A stretch of 64,000 nt of DNA from Litorivita sp040371945. Its GTDB lineage: Bacteria > Pseudomonadota > Alphaproteobacteria > Rhodobacterales > Rhodobacteraceae. The notes below the pieces were generated by a model. That model did no database searches and had not been told where the DNA came from. It worked only from the letters and a program-made list of their open reading frames with translations. The DNA lies in the NCBI RefSeq assembly GCF_040371945.1, contig NZ_BAABWS010000001.1:1931089-1995088 (forward strand), written 5' to 3'. Position 1 is the stretch's first letter, and every line of letters starts with the position of its first letter. Below, piece after piece: positions 62,212 through 64,000 of the stretch. Position numbers and translations under genes: made by a program.

Positions 62212-62247
62212 GGTATTCTCCTTATGCCGCGTGGCGCGGCGCATTGA

Positions 62248-63534
62248 TCACTCGAAAACCGCGTTCGGATTGTCGAGGCTGTCGGAGCCTTCAAAGGCAA
62301 TGTTGTCCAGACCCAGAACGCTGACCACGCGCTCGATCGAGCGGGTCTGATCGACCAAGGCGTCCACCCCGCCCATGATCAAGGCCTCGCCCGCCGCATT
62401 GCCGCGCTCGAGCATCCGGTCATAGGCAAAGCCCGCCTCGGCGGCAGTTTTGATCCGGCCCAGATTGCGCATGGTGGTCGAGAGCTTGGCCTGCATCTCG
62501 GCGTCCAGCGCCGGATCGGCGGCGCGCACCAGATCCGAAAGCGATGCGCCGCTCACCAAACGCCCGTCGGCGCGCACATATTGACCGGTATAGACGTTCT
62601 GCACGCCCATCCCGTCGTAATAGTGGCTGTTGTGGGTGTTGTCCGAAAAGCAGTCATGCTCTTCTTCGGGGTCATTGAGCATCACGCCAAGGCGCATCCG
62701 CTCGCCCGCCTGCTCGCCGTAAGACAGCGATCCCATACCCGTCAGCATCGCAGCCAAGGCAGCCTCGCCGGTGCCCAAAGCCGCGCGCGCTGCGCCGCTC
62801 TCTTTCCACGCCTCGGCCATATAGGTCAGATCCGAAACGAGCAGCTGCGCCGCGGCGGCAAGATAGGCACCGCGCCGGTCACAGGGCGCATGGGTGCAGG
62901 CCTCGCCTTTGGCGTAATCCGTCCACGGGCGCGCGCCCGCTCCCGCGCCATGCCCGTTCAGGTCTTGGCCCCAGAGCAAAAACTCGATGGCATGGTATCC
63001 GGTGGCGACATTGGCCTCGATCCCGTCCGCTTCGTGCAATGTCTGCGCCAAAAAGGCAGGCGTGATATCTGTCGCATCGACCTCTTTGCCCGAGAGCGTG
63101 AAGCGCGGCGTGGCAATGACATTGAGACCGCCAAGCGCGTTCTCGTCGCTGGCCCCGCCATAGCTGGCGTCAACATAATCGATCAGCCCCTCGTCGAGCG
63201 GCCATGCATTCACCTTGCCCTCCCAATCATCGACCAAGGCGTTGCCAAAACGAAAGACCTCTGTTTGCTGGTAGGGCACGCGCGCGGCGAGCCATGCAGC
63301 GCGTGCTGTTTGTAGCGCCTCGGCGGAGGGCGCGGCGATCAGGGCCTGCACCGCGGCCTCCAAAGCCTGCGCGGTCAGCAGGCTGTCTTCATAGCTGGCG
63401 GCGGCGATATCGGCATAGGTCTGGGCGACGGCGGCGCTGCTTGGCGCGGTTTGCGCGCTCGCGGCGACAGGGGCAAGGCCAAGGGCAGCGGCAAAGGCGG
63501 CACGCGCCAACGGGCGACGGGAAGGGATCATCAT
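62248..63534 (-). CDS. imelysin family periplasmic iron-related protein
   Basis: A 428-residue ICMP/IrpA-like protein with a signal peptide (AALGLAPVAASAQ). The GxHxxE motif is intact in GYHAIEFLLWGQD, and the cysteine pair in ACTHAPCDRRG and the pattern FRFGNALVDDWEGKVNAWPLDEGLIDYVD are family features. Related proteins are induced by iron limitation in other bacteria and take part in iron acquisition or storage; direct function remains unclear. It heads a minus-strand cluster of imelysin, di-heme oxidoreductase, imelysin and DUF1513. An imperfect palindrome lies about 70 bp upstream. Confidence 0.93.
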   Translation of the reverse strand: MMIPSRRPLARAAFAAALGLAPVAASAQTAPSSAAVAQTYADIAAASYEDSLLTAQALEAAVQALIAAPSAEALQTARAAWLAARVPYQQTEVFRFGNALVDDWEGKVNAWPLDEGLIDYVDASYGGASDENALGGLNVIATPRFTLSGKEVDATDITPAFLAQTLHEADGIEANVATGYHAIEFLLWGQDLNGHGAGAGARPWTDYAKGEACTHAPCDRRGAYLAAAAQLLVSDLTYMAEAWKESGAARAALGTGEAALAAMLTGMGSLSYGEQAGERMRLGVMLNDPEEEHDCFSDNTHNSHYYDGMGVQNVYTGQYVRADGRLVSGASLSDLVRAADPALDAEMQAKLSTTMRNLGRIKTAAEAGFAYDRMLERGNAAGEALIMGGVDALVDQTRSIERVVSVLGLDNIAFEGSDSLDNPNAVFE

Positions 63535-64000
63535 GAGTGTGGCTCCGAACTGGAAAGGGGTCAGGTGGCTGCGCTTGCGCGGTGGCTGGATGAATATTTA
63601 CCTGACTTAAACACTTGGGTATGTCAAGCGCACCTGTCGCCTGTTCCCGCAGGCATCTGCGCCCTCGCGCACGCGTGCCTGTAACCCGCGCATCGCTTTG
63701 GGGTGGGCGCAGGAGCGGGATGGCCGCAAAACGACTCGCAAAACGCGGTGATTCCGCCCTCAACTCACCCCTTGCGACAGGCTGATGCTGCGGCTGCACG
63801 GTGAAGCTGATTGCGCGGGGGATTCCGAGTCGGATTGCGCCCCGCGTGCGGCGGATTTCGGGGCAAAAACGCTGCCCGCGCGAGAAAAAACCAGCTTTGG
63901 TCAAATTTTGCGCAAGGCATATACCCCTTATTTTATTGGGATGTTAGCGCCTGAGGGCGCGGAAACTCGCCGCGAAAGCCAAAGAAATGCCGCTTTTGCA
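63535..64000. other. right-end intergenic region, no supported gene (466 bp)
   Basis: It holds the imelysin-cluster promoter region and, near the right end, a candidate rightward promoter: TTGGTC (63897-63902) and TATACC (63920-63925) with a 17-bp spacer. An ATG at 63941 opens a frame (MLAPEGAETRRES...) that runs to the edge but has no Shine-Dalgarno sequence and no recognisable product; a gene beginning here and lying outside the window is possible. Confidence 0.4.
63603..63626 (-). promoter_or_regulatory. imperfect palindrome upstream of the imelysin cluster
   Basis: TGACTTAAACAC/TTGGGTATGTCA is a 24-bp inverted repeat with 8 of 12 paired positions matching. On the minus strand TTGACA (63622-63627) at its edge is a perfect -35 hexamer, and AT-rich TAAATATT lies beyond. 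It could bind an iron regulator (Fur, RirA, Irr or IscR type); which one cannot be told. Confidence 0.4.

Noticed and set aside
1..64000. tRNA, rRNA, insertion sequences, phage genes
   Set aside because: Gaps between genes were read for cloverleaf-like sequence, transposase motifs and phage markers; none was seen.

Overview
The window looks like ordinary chromosome from a high-GC alphaproteobacterium. Rhodobacterales (the Roseobacter/Rhodobacter group) is the best guess. This rests on family recognition and gene order: aminotransferase-ftsK-lolA, purH-lspA-DUF3035-two M16 peptidases, rbfA/truB facing dapB, a Hint-domain RTX protein, a two-domain ALDH16, and short GC-rich intergenic repeats of the kind common in that group. 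No rRNA, tRNA, insertion sequence, prophage or CRISPR array was seen.

Layout. 1-5.5 kb (+): end of a PLP aminotransferase, ftsK, lolA, a VOC protein. 5.5-10.4 kb (mostly -): SLT lipoprotein, AEC transporter, divergent hspQ, gamma-glutamyltransferase, and a STAS/anti-sigma kinase pair. 10.4-14 kb (+): thiolase, fRMsr-type GAF protein, LysE exporter, GFA protein, rluA. 14-18.4 kb: aldehyde dehydrogenase (-), divergent 1-Cys peroxiredoxin and a membrane chemoreceptor (+). 18.8-22.5 kb: pnp and rpsO (-), separated by an unrecognised opposite-strand gene for a glycine-rich, glycine-zipper protein. 22.8-28.4 kb: RTX-repeat protein, DUF1643, truB, DUF2233 protein, rbfA (-); dapB and a small secreted protein (+); sdhAF4-like gene (-). 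28.5-37.8 kb (+): rsmB-like gene, heparinase II/III-like gene, purH, lspA, DUF3035 lipoprotein, two M16 peptidases. 37.9-41.2 kb (-): deoC directly followed by ALDH16. 41.5-45.6 kb (+): four-gene TroABCD/SitABCD-type metal ABC transporter behind two Fur-family-like operators. 45.6-48.2 kb (-): DgoK-like protein and a SulP transporter. 48.6-55.3 kb (+): fused 5-oxoprolinase/hydantoinase, then copA-cueR behind a clear CueR-type promoter. 55.3-63.5 kb (-): gapA, Hint/RTX protein, and a tight four-gene cluster of imelysin, di-heme oxidoreductase, imelysin and DUF1513, typical of iron-related loci.

How the genes work together. Most are housekeeping: cell division and envelope (ftsK, lolA, lspA), ribosome and RNA maturation (rbfA, truB, rluA, rsmB, rpsO, pnp), lysine/cell-wall precursor (dapB), purines (purH), glycolysis (gapA). 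Metal handling is a second theme: Mn/Zn/Fe uptake, copper export with its sensor, and the imelysin cluster. The most informative context is deoC-ALDH16, which suggests that ALDH16 oxidises the acetaldehyde made by DeoC. The least explained gene is the glycine-zipper protein between rpsO and pnp. Calls come from reading the translated sequence; no database search was run.
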